Shown: in pieces, positions 12,201 through 25,400 of the stretch
Layout: every line of letters starts with the position of its first letter
Position numbering within the stretch: the first letter of the stretch is position 1
Source: Mesocentrotus franciscanus
Taxonomy: Eukaryota > Echinodermata > Echinoidea > Camarodonta > Strongylocentrotidae
NCBI GenBank assembly: GCA_037976565.1
Contig: CP137680.1
Span: forward strand, 18,697,175 to 18,761,174
Direction: 5' to 3'
DNA: 64,000 nucleotides
Made by a program: the position numbers and the translations under genes
Notes under the pieces: model-generated
Databases searched by the model: none
What the model was told of the DNA's origin: nothing
The model's input: only the letters and a program-made list of their open reading frames with translations

Positions 12201-13471
12201 AAAGATTGATTGATCCAAAAAAAAATGTATGCACATGTTCTAGAAGGGCGGGTGTATGTGTGTCTGGAGGGGGTTTAAGTCGGTCATTCATTCGAGTTTT
12301 GAAATCAAGAACAATGTGAAAATCACATTCTCAAGCAAAGCACAAAACTTTCCCCTTTGAATAGTAAAACAAGTAGCTACTAAGACCCCACGATCTAAAG
12401 ATAGTCACTATTGTGATCAAACATGTTAAAATTTGGGATAGAAGTTGTTTGTATATCGCTATTCCTGTACGAATCAGAAGATTTTCTTTTTTTAAATCAA
12501 TTTTTGTCCATAATTGGACGAAATGTAATAATATTTGATTGTCTCAAAGTAACAATCATTGGTTTTTTTTTTCATTCGTTAATGATAAATTGTGTATTGA
12601 TATTTGATAGCATAAACTCTTATTCATTATTTGTCATTTTGCTATTGCTCTTTTGCTATGTTTTGTATATAAGAGATAAGTTTTGTTAAAACTGAAATAT
12701 TGTACAAACTTTTAATGATGAGAATCGTATTTGTTCTCTTTCACAGCAATATTACACATTTTTTAATTATAAATTTTGTACATTTATTGATTTATAGGTA
12801 TTGTTATTTTTGTTTGTTTTGTTATGTTGTTCAAGTATGGTGGATGTGACCAAATCAATAATTCATCAGCAGCACAACTATAATCATATTGTGATGTTGC
12901 TCATGTAAACTGCATAGAATCTCACTTTTGCAAAATATTCGCTATCATTCAGTTCATACACAAGAGCATAAAGTGGATTTTGGTATGAAATAATTCATTT
13001 ATCATTATTGCGTAATATTAGGTTTCAAAAGAGATGTCTAATTGTATGTACATGTGATGTACATGTAGATTAAACTGGGCCTACACCATCCAGTCTGTTT
13101 GGCGAAAAAGGGATATTCAGTTGATTTTTCTGTCGTATTCTAGGTGCTTCTAATTTACCAGGCTGTATATTTTCAAATTCAAAAGGAAATGGGTTTTTGT
13201 GGAAACTAATAACTCATTGCTGGCTATCTGAAATGTATATAAAGAGCAAAACCTGTGTAACTATAGTGCTATTGGTTCTCGAATATTAATGCAAAATAAG
13301 AATATTGTTCTTGTTTATACCACTTTCATCCGAAACTCTTCCATATACACTGTCTTCCGGTGTGTTTTGATGATGAATTGGTTCTTCTGTGGGGATGTAT
13401 TGTTACAATGTACTTGTAATTCATGAGATGTAATATTTTTCTACTTATTCGGATGTGGCAGAGCATAACAG

Positions 13472-13491
13472 AATAAAGAAACAAAAATAAA
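13472..13491 (+). terminator. candidate distal poly(A) signals of KLHL8
   Basis: Two AATAAA hexamers (13472 and 13486) followed by a T/G-rich stretch (13498-13530). The AT-rich, ORF-free region from 9.6 to 13.5 kb would then be a long 3'UTR holding two MITEs. RNA data are needed to choose. Confidence 0.4.
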
Positions 13492-13564
13492 GAATTCTTT
13501 GTTTGTCCTACTTTTGTTTATGTTGGGTGCATTTTGATTTTCAAATCTAGTATGGCTAATCAAC

Positions 13565-13682
13565 CTAATCAATGAGGATTAATGTCTTACCAAAGGGCAC
13601 TAGCTAGCGCATCGAAATGGTTTCAAACCCGGGACTTCCCGGTTAAGAAACCACTGCATTACCACTGAGCCATCGCGCCTCC
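13565..13682 (-). mobile_element. tRNA-derived SINE family 1, partial copy
   Basis: On the minus strand it starts GGAGGCGCGATGGCTCAGTG (A-box-like TGGCTCAGTGG), then a B-box-like GGGTTTGAAAC, then CCCTTTGGTAAGACATTAAT. It shares this order with the copy at 58319, so it is a SINE head and not a working tRNA. Confidence 0.75.
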
Positions 13683-15108
13683 ATATGTTTTCAAAGGCAG
13701 TGAAAAATATGGATAGATTTTTAAAATTACTGTAGTTTATATAATTCGCACTCCAGCAAAGCATAGAGAGTCAATGCTAATGCGTATTGACCTCTAGCGC
13801 CGCACTACGTGTTAATAGGCAGCATTTTCACACGCGAATAGTCAACACACTTATAACACACAAATGCATACAATCATGCCGATGCGGCTGTAAGCAAGTT
13901 TGACAATAGACTCACGATTTTAATTTTTTAATTATTCTTTATAACATCGGTAAGTTAAAAAATAGGATTTTACTGCTATTTAGGTGTCATCAATTGTCAC
14001 TAAAGTACCGATTTTGAGTGAAATCAGTTGAGTTTTGTACAGTGGTGTTTGAAATGTTGAGAATCAATAGAACAGGTTTTAATACACAGCCAGGATAGTA
14101 ATGCAGCTATGTGATTATAATTCGTACAGGCCTAATACGCATATAATCTTCAACAATAATGAAATTAAAGTTCATATTTACAACTTTATAATTATGGTTG
14201 TAAATAACCAATTCATGCAAATCGATGTTTTTTAAAGCCCCATCGCACTACTTGTAGCTACTTGCTCCCTCTATATAGAAAATAATGCATAAGCGGTGCC
14301 CGTTGTTCCCCCATGATCCTCTTTTTCTTGTGTTAATTGAGAGCTGAGTTGATGAGATAACCACCTGTCAGTGACCACCTGGGAGGTGTAATCCCTCCTG
14401 GCCAAACTAGTGCAGACCGGCTTTAAGTCACTGAAGAAGGTGGACACATTTTTAATCAATTCTCCGCCTAGAGTCTCAATTGAATGAAGACTCCTTTGTT
14501 TTCTATGAAGAGGGTAACGTTTTGAGCCCGTTGTTCTTTACACAAAGTAATCCGCGCCCAACGAGGATACTACGAGAGCACGTACCACCGAAACGTCTTA
14601 TGATCTAAATGTCTTTGGTTTATACTAGGGCGTCAGTGCAAGAGACAACCGACAGCCACAGGTCACAAATATTATGCTTCCGAAATCTCTTGATAGTGAT
14701 TCCGCACAGGAAGCCCAATAGGGCACCCCATGTGCCACAAGCAGCAGAAGCCCTTTTTAACCAATGTTAAGAAGTTATATAATTAATATATTTTTAATAC
14801 TATTTAAATATAATGGTTAGTAAATTTAAAATTAAAATCATGATCATTTTTGTCTTTAATATGTCAATATCTATATAAGAAATGGATAAATATATACTTT
14901 TTTAAATACATTACCAGAATTTGTTTTTACCAAATACATCAGATTATTCATTTGAGCGAAGCAAATGTGATATCAAACACACATCATGTGGAAATGCATA
15001 TTCATTAAAACTGATGAATATGCATGTTCACTGAAGCGCGCTCGACTTGTCACATCAATATGTGCATGTATTGTGTGTACACACAGAACACACACTCCAT
15101 CGCTTTCA

Positions 15109-15119
15109 GCTCGCTTTCT

Positions 15120-15161
<42 letters not shown>

Positions 15162-15168
15162 GTCTCTT
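15109..15168. repeat. CT microsatellite
   Basis: About 60 bases dominated by CT dinucleotides. It generates Leu-Ser repeat ORFs in several frames that are not genes. Confidence 0.9.
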
Positions 15169-15890
15169 TATATCATTTCTCCCCTCCTCTCTCCTATCAT
15201 GCCAGTCAGACCGCAGGCCGTATGCAAATGAGCAAAAAGGGCTGAGTTTTTAAACCTCCAAGCAGTGAGCGGTAATTGCATGATCATCCTAAAAATGTAT
15301 GTAAGTCAAGAAATATTCACGTTCTGTTCATTACATTTTTGGTAAAGATAAAATGACAGTAGAGGAACATAGACACATCTTTATTCATTCATCATTCATA
15401 TAATAAGTGGTTAGAATAAATGATTAAAAAAGGACATAAAACACATTTCTTTACAATCTTTAAAGTGGTGAAAAAACACATTAAAAAATAGAAGCCATAA
15501 ACAAAACACATATGTATGCAGGCGTTGGAGATTCATCTTTTACAAGATGATATCCAAAGTATTGATAAGATCAGATCAGCTAAAGTCAGGATCCAGCAAT
15601 ATGTCAATCAAAGTACAAAATACAACCTTGAGGTTGTGAAGAGAATAGAATCCTAGCTCTGCAATTGGTTGGTCAGGCCACCCTCCAGGTCAGGGCTCGA
15701 GTCGAAGGTAAGGAGTTGGAATTGGTTAAAATCTCCGCTGTTTCCCTGGAACTTGGATATTCTAAACACCTTTCCCCATTTCATAAAGTCAGATAATATA
15801 TGAGGTGAAAAGTAGAAAGCTGATGGAAAGATAAAGACTAAGCAAAGAAAGATCTTACGTACCATTTTTTTCTAACACGATCACAAAGAC

Positions 15891-16288
15891 TTAAAGAGAA
15901 GGTTGAGTTCTGATGGGAAGAGGTGCAAAATAATTTGTGAGCGTTATCATTGTAATTATGCAAGTGTAGAAGAACATCAGATAAAAATGTTTCCTGAAAA
16001 GCATGGCTGTTCAAATGCCTTAATATTCGAAATATGGCATGAAACAGCATACAAATCGGGACGGATTTTTATGCCACATGTTTGTGTAGTCCCATATACA
16101 TCTTTCTGTGTACAGTGCTTGTAACTTTAACAAGCCTGGGCCAAATTTCTTATCATTTTGATGATTCCAGAACCTTGCAGTACACACCAATACTTATATG
16201 CTAGCTAGATGATCAACCTTTTCCGATCGATTCCACACTGTTTCTTTCACAATTCAATCGCATGACCAGAACTCAACTTTATCTTTAA
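15891..16288. mobile_element. TTAA-flanked MITE family A, copy 3
   Basis: 398 bases, nearly colinear with copy 1, from TTAAAGAGAAGGTTGAGTTC to GAACTCAACTTTATCTTTAA. Intergenic, about 3 kb upstream of the receptor gene. Confidence 0.85.
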
Positions 16289-17279
16289 AAAAGAGAGAAC
16301 AATAGCTAATTCGCATATTATCCAAGTTTAACTACTTTCCTCTACTTAGATTTTCCTAAACTGTTATTATGTTGTTTAAGAGGATTATTCCGAAGGGCTT
16401 CGCAGTAGAATAAATTATTTTGCAATTTGTCTTGGGTAAATTGCTATTTTGACTTGACCAAAACACTGGCGACCTTTTCCAATGATTTCGTGAATTTCCT
16501 AACACCTTGAACTCTCTTTTGTATTTTTGTTTTTCTTCTGAAGAGAAGTAGGGCGACGGATATGATGAAAAAGCAAGGTGGTCCTTGATTTCCATCACCT
16601 TGAATTGTCTTCATTTTATAAAAGAAATCTACTGAATGACGCATTTCTGAAAAGATGCCTTTTCTCCAGCGTCTCCATCTCTGCAAACGTTGGCAGGTGT
16701 TATTTTGTCCACCTCATATTCATTTTTTTCTCATCCGTTCCTCCCTCTCTCCATCATACGACCTCTTACCAGATATACTTTATTTGTTTAAAGAAGGTTA
16801 TAACCCCTCATGGTGCAACACCTCATTGCTCTCAAAGTTGCTTGTTATCGTTGATAAAATACAAGCAATAATGTTCTTAAATAATATTGCATATATCAGG
16901 TTCTTCTCGTAAGCAATAGTCCTCACTGCATAAGGGTAATTGCGTATCATTGATGGCGCTCTACCACGTTTTAAGACTATAAAGAATGAGAAAATACTAA
17001 TCTAGAGATAAATGAAAAATTGAAAACAAAAAATAGAAATAGACACCTACGGACATATGCACTGCACTTCAGGTGAAAATGAGGCGTTAATTCAAATTTG
17101 CTGAACGTAATAATCCTCTGTTGCACTTTAGCTCGACCACTTTCCTTCCCACTATCACCCCATCTACTTATCCCAGTCAATTATTTTGTTTTTCTTACTT
17201 TGCTAATCATTATACCGATTTTCAAAAATCATTTATCATTAAAAGCTATTCTTTGATTCATTCTCAAGGCATCAGTGTT

Positions 17280-17460
17280 TTCCTCTAGCAGTTTTCTTCC
17301 CAAACCAACCTTGCAACCTCCTCTCGCCTGGAAGATGCATCGATTTGTCCCCATGGCAACGGGACGCCATCTCGCAGGGGCAGGTGCGTCTTGGTTCTCT
17401 CGCTCCCACGGGCGCAGTTTCCGTCCCTTTCAAACCCCAAACGCGTGTTAATAATCTATA
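17280..17460. other. GC-richer patch upstream of receptor gene
   Basis: A C/G-rich stretch with CCCATGGCAACGGGACGCC and CGCTCCCACGGGCGC in an otherwise AT-rich intergenic region. It matches no repeat elsewhere in the window and has only short ORFs on both strands. It could be a regulatory element or a decayed insert; function unknown. Confidence 0.3.
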
Positions 17461-17519
17461 TCTCCTTGTCACTATGGCTTCCTGCCCGTCCTATTCAAAT
17501 TTTTTTCGGTCCACCAACA

Positions 17520-17761
17520 GTACTGGCGGATCCAGGATTATGTTACTCGAGGTACTAGGGGGCACATGAGTGTGTGAAAAAAAATATTCAGCAGTCATGG
17601 ACAAATTTTAAAAAGTAAGGATATCAAAATTTAGAGAGGTTTTGAAAAGTTGTAAAATATAGCTGACAATCGGACCTGGAAGGGAAAGGGGGGATGAGAA
17701 ATCTTACCTAGACGGGGTAGGGGCGAACGTGTCACCCCTCCCCCTCTTGGATCCGCCACTG
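17520..17761. mobile_element. CAGTGGCGGATCC-type MITE
   Basis: Left end ACTGGCGGATCCAGGATTA, right end the inverted CTTGGATCCGCCACTG. About 242 bases, no ORF. It shares its termini with the large element at 46068-47714. Confidence 0.75.
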
Positions 17762-18984
17762 CATAAAGTATTGGACCCCATATCTATCTTGTCCATATGT
17801 CACGTTTGTGATGAGCTTGTACAACTGCTCCAATACTTTGTATTCCAACAAATCTTCATCCAATCACCTAATTATATCTGAGTCGAAAGGGATCAAAGCC
17901 ATGCCCTCAAAAAATGATAATTGCATAATAGGGAGTAATATCACGATATGTACAGTTTGTAGATGAAATATATTTAATTGGAGTTGATATAGACTAATAT
18001 CCCCATAAGCCAAGATCATGCCAACAAAAATTGATTTCAGCTTATCAATCCTTGAGAGCTGAAGAGGTTTTAAAACTTCCGGATAAAATTAATAAATACT
18101 TGCATATAATTTATAGATCATGTTATAATAGTTCAGGATTAAATACGCCCCCAAAAAAAAAAAAAAAAAAAATGGGGAAGGGTCGTAAAATGAACAGGGG
18201 CTTCTTGCGTTAAAATGCTTCAAAATGTAAAAACATAATTACAATGATAATCTGGCTGATCGGTTGAATATGGAATTCTGTTCATTGTTATATTTTTACG
18301 TTTAAATTATCATGGAAGAAGTCCAAGATTAAAGGAGATACGAGACAAAAGGAGAAGGGAAGTTTGAGGATAGAAATCATTAAATCACTAAAGACATAAT
18401 AAACACAGCACTCATTCATATAGTTTGAGATTATGGATCATTCAAAGGTGTTTTCGTTATATTTTAGAGATAAATTAATATAGGAGAAAGGCGCAGAAGG
18501 GACAACAGATAGATAAGAATGATACACCCACTCGTCACCTAAAGCGAAGAATGTTGATAACTGCGTTTGATAGCCGCTAAATGCCAGGAATTTTCAAAGT
18601 CGTGGAAGAATAGAGATTATCATATTCATAGATCACCTGCGACAAAATATTCAAAGTTAGCTCATTGCCTACGGGAACCAGGAGGTCCCTTTATATAGCC
18701 TATGGGAATGGAAGAATTCAGTAGCCAACAGGTTACCTGGTCAACAGTTATTGTTGCAAATCTACGTCAAGAAAAAAAAAAGAAAAGACGCGTTTCCCTA
18801 GAGTCAGTTCTTGTCTTTGCACAACCAGCGTTTATAATGCTTTTGATTTACTCAACTGCATTTTCCCCAGTACTAACATAATAATTTTTGGTAAGAATAT
18901 CCAATTATGGTAAAGTATACTTTAAGAGTAAGCATGCATAATTACACAAAACATAAACTTTGGAGGATATGAACGCAGGAACTA

Positions 18985-19327
18985 TTCTGTCTACTATCAA
19001 TAATTAGTGCGAAGATTTATCCAATCAATGTGGACCAATAAGAACCGCCGCTCGCTTGCTGGATTTCTGCAGACGACATCTCCGCGATACTTCATTTTGG
19101 CGCTAAACGATTAATCACCCGGAGGGCTTTGTTGATTTCTCTCAAACGCGCGGATGCCAGGCAATCGCCCGAAAAGCAATTTATCACGTATCGAACACGC
19201 CATTGATAACTTAATCGGAAATTGATTCACATATCGCGACAGAAAAAAGAAGGGAGATGGATTAGTGTCATTAGCTCGGCCAGCTTTTCAAAATTTCTCT
19301 TTTTGGTTGCTTTCCCCGCCAAAAACA
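18985..19327 (+). promoter_or_regulatory. candidate promoter and 5'UTR of the adhesion GPCR gene
   Basis: Two CCAAT boxes (19021 and 19035) and an E2F-like TTTGGCGC (19096-19103) sit in a CpG-richer patch 230-310 bases before the first good ATG. No clear TATA box. The transcription start is inferred to lie between about 19080 and 19260. Confidence 0.4.
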
Positions 19328-19421
19328 ATGGATGAAGGCGTCACTAACGATGACGGGCTTGAAGGAGCGATGGCGAAGATGAGCAGGAAACCGCCCCCGG
19401 TTGGATCGCGTACAACACCTG
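19328..19421 (+). CDS. aGPCR exon 1, N-terminal extension
   Basis: ATG in good context (A at -3, G at +4) opens [20 protein letters not shown] and ends phase 1 at GTAAGT. It joins in frame to exon 2. The hydrophilic extension places the hydrophobic segment 40 residues in. An in-frame GTG further upstream (19265) is not a credible start. Confidence 0.65.
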
Positions 19422-22400
19422 GTAAGTCGTGTCATGTATTGTGTTGATAATCATGTTTATTTCAAATTCAAAACAAGGAGCTTTTATTAAACCTACAAAT
19501 TTTCAGCTTCGAACAGCATGTACACAAACAGAACGTAGGCTAGTATTGATCCGGGGTTTTGATGGAGCGAAATGAACGAGTCTGTTTGCATTTCATAACA
19601 TATTTTGAAGACATAGCTTAGGGAATCGCGCTTCGTGTCGTACGTTTTACGGACAAATTGTGTTCCACCACAGAATTTTATGGATATGAGCCTAACCATT
19701 GTTACACCGATTAGTTTGAGTGATTCTCCTCTTATAGGGTTGCGAGGATAAGATAAAATTAAAGTTTGTCAACAGGATTTTAATCACATATAATTTCTGA
19801 GGATACGGAACGACATCAACCATCGAATTAGACATTAAGGACACGCGTACTGAAGCTGAGTAAGTTAAAATGACAAGATACCAATTATATATTTTTGGTT
19901 TTTGTTTGAGGGCAGCTTAAGACTTTGATCTTTCAAAATGTATATATACATAGTTAAATGAGCTTAAATGATAAGTTGCGAAATATTGAACTATTGATAT
20001 TATTTACTTAGCCACCTTTTGCACGTTTTACCTATATTATAACAGCGAGTGATTACAAATAATGTATCTCTTTTAAATATCATTAGGCCGACTACATATT
20101 ATCATTATGTTTGCCGTCTTAGAATTATTTTGCAATTGTTCTAAATTCGAATTTCTATTATGATTGCAATTACACGTTTAAAAAAATGTTCAAATTGCTT
20201 AATAATGTCTTTATGTTTCTTGAACAACTATTTAATTTTGCATCATCGATATTATTTTATGATTATCGTTATCATTGTTGTCATCATCATCATCATCATC
20301 GTCGTCATCATCATCATCTTCATGATAGTAATAATAATAATGATAATAATAGTATTAATAATAATAATAATGTATGAAATTTGTATCCACTTGAAAGCAA
20401 ATGCTCAAGGGGCACTTGTGAAAAAGCAGAAAAAGAGATTTTGTAAAAGCATCTGCATTATAAACAAAGAAACATGAGTAAGATAGAACATACAAACATG
20501 AAAGAACAATTAATTGTATGCTGAATTAAACAGATACGTTTTAAGATTATTTATTTAAATAGCACACACTGAGGTTACGACATATAAGAGCTACATATTT
20601 TGTATTATGGCCAGCAAGGATAATAGAAGAAACAGATACCTTATTTAACTGAGTATTGGAACCATGAAATACAAATTCACATTTTGTAAGATTTAGTTTC
20701 AATGAATGTGAGTTTTATCAGTATTATGAACATCCTATACACAAGCCTCAAGATTATGTGTAACGCTGGCTGCATTGCTTTGGTTAGGTTTGAATGAAGT
20801 GAGTATTTGAATATCATCTGTATAAATATGATATTGAAAAGAGAAGTTTTGAAGAATACTTTTCAGACCAATTAAATATAATGGAAACAAAAGTGAATCT
20901 ACAATTTACAAGCTTACCTTTTTACTAGATTCCCCTATATTTCACTACAAATATATTTGTCTAATTTAAGTTAAAATACCATACAATTGTATTTATATCT
21001 CTGTATGTTAATTCGACTATATTATTACTTTCATGGCCTGATATTATTGTATGTTGTTTTACACCTATTGAAAGAACAATTCTTATCATACTTATTGTTT
21101 ATTGCTTTTGATTTATGTCATGAATGTGAATGTGAAATATGAAATAAAACTAAACTGAAACTGAAACTGAATGGGCCCGCCCACTGAGCCCTGTAAAAGA
21201 TTTTAAAAATCTGAAGTGTAACGATTGATCAAGACGGCTTGCGAATGACATGCCAGGTATGATCTGAACTATTGTAGGGCTTGAGATAAGAGACGATGAG
21301 AGACGTGAGATAATTCAGCAATATCATCATCATCATTCTCATATTAACGGTCAGTCAACCTCATCATCATCATTTTTGAGTATTATTTAGAAGAACTGAC
21401 TGCAACGAATATCATAGTTGCACGATATTTTGAAATATCAATATAACTTTCTCCGTTTTTTTTTCTCCTTCAGATTGGGTAATGCAGGCGCGACGGTATC
21501 TAACACTCGTGCTCATAGCTTTGCTCCTTTCCAGCTGTCACTTAGCAGGTAAACTGGTTTGTCTTGATTTATGGAGCTACATCAATGGCGGTTCATTCTC
21601 TTGGCTTCTAATCGCTAGGTTTAGGGTTCAAATCACATCCGGTTCCAATGTCATACCATCCCCTAACAAAGATACCTGACACGCTTGAGACCTACTTCAA
21701 AGTTCCTATCAATCCAATGTGGCGTTCCACAAGGGTCATTATTAGGCCCTCTCATTTTTCTATTGTATATTAATGATATAACCAATACAACATCTTTGTT
21801 ATCATTTATATCATTTGAAAAAAGAAGATGAAAATGTGTTTTGTGCTTCTATTGAAAGCAAGTTATGTTGGGATAGGACCTGTCCTAAGAGAATGTGAGA
21901 GTGAACGAAAAATATAATTTGTGCCAATTTGAGAATGCAAAGTTGATTCAATCAGACTTTTGGAACATTTTTAGTAAAGTACACACTCAGATTTAAAAAA
22001 ATCCAAATGCAATCACTGTTATTCATTTTGTAGCGAGTCAGCAATGCATTGCCCGATCAGACACAAACGACGATCTCGGAGAGTGGTCGGGAAGCTTTCG
22101 GTCGGCCAACTTTGGCCGAGTGGCGTACCCGAACAACGAAGACTGCCAATGGGTCATTCGGCTCTCACTCGGCTCCAGAATCTCGCTGCATTTCCAAGCG
22201 TTTGAATTGGAAGCGCCTAGTGGTGGCAGATGCTACGATTTCATTGAGGTTTATACTTTTGTCTTACTTCTAAAGGTTAAAGGAATTTCAATAATAAAGA
22301 ATGTTGTGTTTGGTTAATCAGAAATAGACATTTGTTAATTCATTAAAATACCAAATGTCTTTTTTTTCTAATTAGTAAATGCTCTGACTGATACAAAAGA

Positions 22401-25400
22401 AATCAACATTGCGGCAAAGCCGAATTTTGATGAACTTACTTTGTTAAAAAAACAAAAACAGCCTTTACAAAAGTGATGTACATAAGATCTAAGTACAATT
22501 TTGTTCCCACAAACTAGGTACATAATTTTCATACTTCAAATATTCTGGATTCTTGGTTCTATTTTCTTGAAGTTTTATGGCGTTTCTATACCCTCTAAAG
22601 GAAAGTACAGAAAAGTGTGAATTTGGAGCAAAAGGGCTCTTTTGTATATCAACAAATTCTGTCAATATAAAGTTCGTAATTTTTTTTTCTACAACAATAA
22701 AAGTACAAACGTGTACAGAAGAATTAAGAGCCCGTAAAGGCGTGCAGTTTTGACAAATTACAATACAATCAAAATCTGAAAGAAAAGACGTCAACAAGTC
22801 AACCAATTGAAACAGAATGGGGAAGAAAAAAAAACTTTATGTTATTGTCGAGGGAGCCTTCAGGAAGACAATAGAATGGTTTTAAATGTGTTGGCATCCA
22901 ACAAATACTAATAAAAAATAAATGTAGTGTTCAATTCTGGTATGATAATACTCAATGATACATTTCATTTTTAATTATATAAGCAAAATTGAATCAATTA
23001 CATTATGATATGAATAGATATAAATAGATATTAGATGATACAGCGACATGATTGTTGTCAATGATAATTAACAATAATTGATTATGAAATAGTTGATATC
23101 AATAAATAATGAAAAGGAACAAAATAGTGCCCTTTTTCATCTCTAGATCTTTGACGGTGGAAGCACGGATGCACCATCTCTCGGTGTATTCTGCGGGTCA
23201 ACGATCCCGCCTGATATGACGTCATCAGGACACGAACTGACTGTAAGATTCCTTTCGGACAACACGCAGGGATTTAGCGGATTTGAACTGGACTACACAG
23301 GTCTGTATACTGTGTTTTTGTGAAGGATCATAAGTTAAGAAAAGAAATGGAAGAATAAAGAGGAGGATGAAGAAAAAGAAGGAGAAGCAGAAGAAGAAGA
23401 AAAGAAGGAAAAGAAGAAGGGAAGGAGAAGAAGAAGGAGAAAGGGAAGGGGAGGAGGAGGAGGAGGAGGAGGGGGAGAGATCGATGAAAACTGAGGAGAG
23501 TGTTGGAAGCTAGCAGGTTAGAGAGAGGGAGAGAGAGAGAGAGAGAACAACATACATAATTATTCCAGTGATCTCGAAGCAGCAGCAGCAGCAAAGCAAA
23601 ACCGAAGGCTTTAAAGAATCACTCGGATTGGTAAAGTGCAAATGAGCTTGCCTACTAACTTTTAAGGAGATAGAAGCCTTAAATATACAAATTATCTCTG
23701 ATTCTGTGATTTCAGGAGTTTGTTCTGCAGTCTCGATCCCTCTTGCAGCCGACGAGACCGTCGCAATCGAGTCTCCTCTCTACCCAGCCTCTCCCACGTC
23801 TCAGCCGGCCTGCAGCTGGTCCCTCGAAGCACCCGATGGATACTATGTCGAAGTTGAATTCACCAACTTCCAACCGAGTAGTGATTCGTGTGATGACACA
23901 GCGGTAAAGGTATGAGCAATCACGAGCATTTTACACTCTTCATCAGGAGCGGATCCAGGGTTTGGAAAAACATGTCAAATCCCGGAAAGTCTCAAGGAAA
24001 GCAATGGAAAAATAAGTTATTATTCATAATTCTAAATTAAAGGTGTCGTGCTTTATAAAAGAAAAACAAAATGAAAAGCAAGCGAACAACGGCTAAAAGG
24101 AAAAGAAGGAAAGGATAAATAGGTTATCGCAGTTTACAGGCGCGTTTTGGGTCAAATTTTGGTAGACACTTAAGGAATCCATGGTTGTGTTTTGAAGGGT
24201 TACATGCTAGTTGTGCCCCTGTCCCTTATTCCGTCATTTCTTACCAATTAACCCATATTGAAACCGGGGGTGGGGGATAACCCCCTTCCAAAAGTTATTG
24301 GCATTTACCCCTCCCCTATGGGGATGTTACATTTTTATATTTTACAACACGTTTGATGTTATGTCAACGATGACTTCGTTGCAAGATCTCGACATTTCAT
24401 ATGCGATACTTCGTTTGCCTGCAATAGAAATGATATATGGATTTTATCCTATTATGTAATTCTATCAAAGATTTCTATCATAAAATATTTCATATAGGAA
24501 TCTGTATCCGATTTCATCATTCAAATTTGATTTATAAAACATTCTCACTACCAAATTATTCTTTATAGGTTTATGATGGCGACGTCTCGCTGTCTGGCGT
24601 TTTGATGACAGTTTGTCCTGACACGACAGCGCCATCGAATCTGATGTCAACTACCAAGATCCTGGTCATCGTTTTCGAAAGTAGTCAAGGCACAACCCTC
24701 GTATTCTCTATCCAAGGCACAGCAAGTAAGCGCTTCGTGTTACTATCCTGTTAGCCCTAAAGTTGGAATAATTGTTACCTGTCTTCATAAAATGATTGTG
24801 ACAATATGATTTATTCTTGGTAAGAGTTATATATTCTCAAGGCTTTATCTATCAAGAATAAATCATTATTGTCATAATCATTTCTTGAAGAAGTAAGAAA
24901 ATTATTCCAACTTCATTGGCAGTATTGTAGTTAGAATTTGACTGAATTGATTTAGACACGTTATTCTATACAGACTCTAAAACAAAACGTGAAATAAATG
25001 ATAATAATAGTAGTCACATTTGAGCCGCTTAGAACTACGTTGACACTACATTGACACCATCCGTACATGTGCCTCCATTTTGACAGGGCTTGGTGGAGCA
25101 GTCATTGGATTCAATTGCTAAACCGCATATGACAGTGCACATGATCCGCTTCCGACTTCCGGCCAGGCGCCACTTTACAAGCGCACACATGCAAAGCACA
25201 CCACATTAATGTTCGCATCCTACCGGGTGTACCCACTTAACACCTGGGTGGAGAGTGGCTAATGTAGATCAATGTCTTGCCAAAGAACATTAGTGCCGCG
25301 GTAGGACTCGAACCGCGAATCATGTGATCTAAAGTCCGGTGACATATTCACTAGACCACGACACCACTACGGGGAAAAATATGTTTTTATATATCGTATA

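Larger units (their letters stand above)
9651..13471 (+). other. AT-rich non-coding region or long KLHL8 3'UTR
   Basis: Holds MITE copies at 10112 and 11064 and a 35-bp tandem triplet at 12095. The remainder has no convincing gene. The stretch 12400-13500 is very AT-rich, as long 3'UTRs often are. Confidence 0.5.
13692..18984. other. intergenic region
   Basis: No gene recognised. It holds a CT microsatellite (15109-15168), MITE A copy 3, a CAGTGGCGGATCC-type MITE (17520-17761), a GC-richer patch (17280-17460) and an A-run near 18153. ORFs here are short and lack known motifs. Confidence 0.55.
19422..21473 (+). other. aGPCR intron 1
   Basis: AT-rich, with a trinucleotide microsatellite (20258-20371), a dispersed-repeat-like stretch (20380-20700) and a possible retroposon 3' end with ACTGAA repeats (about 20920-21170). 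No exon seen. Confidence 0.55.

Noticed and set aside
15024..15253. Leu/Ser-rich ORFs
   Set aside because: Translations of a CT microsatellite in three frames.
19265..19447. 60-codon frame starting upstream of exon 1
   Set aside because: Its first codon is GTG; the first ATG of this frame is 19328, which has a good context, so translation start was placed there.
20160..20477. 105-codon Ile-rich ORF
   Set aside because: Translation of ATC/ATT repeats in intron 1.
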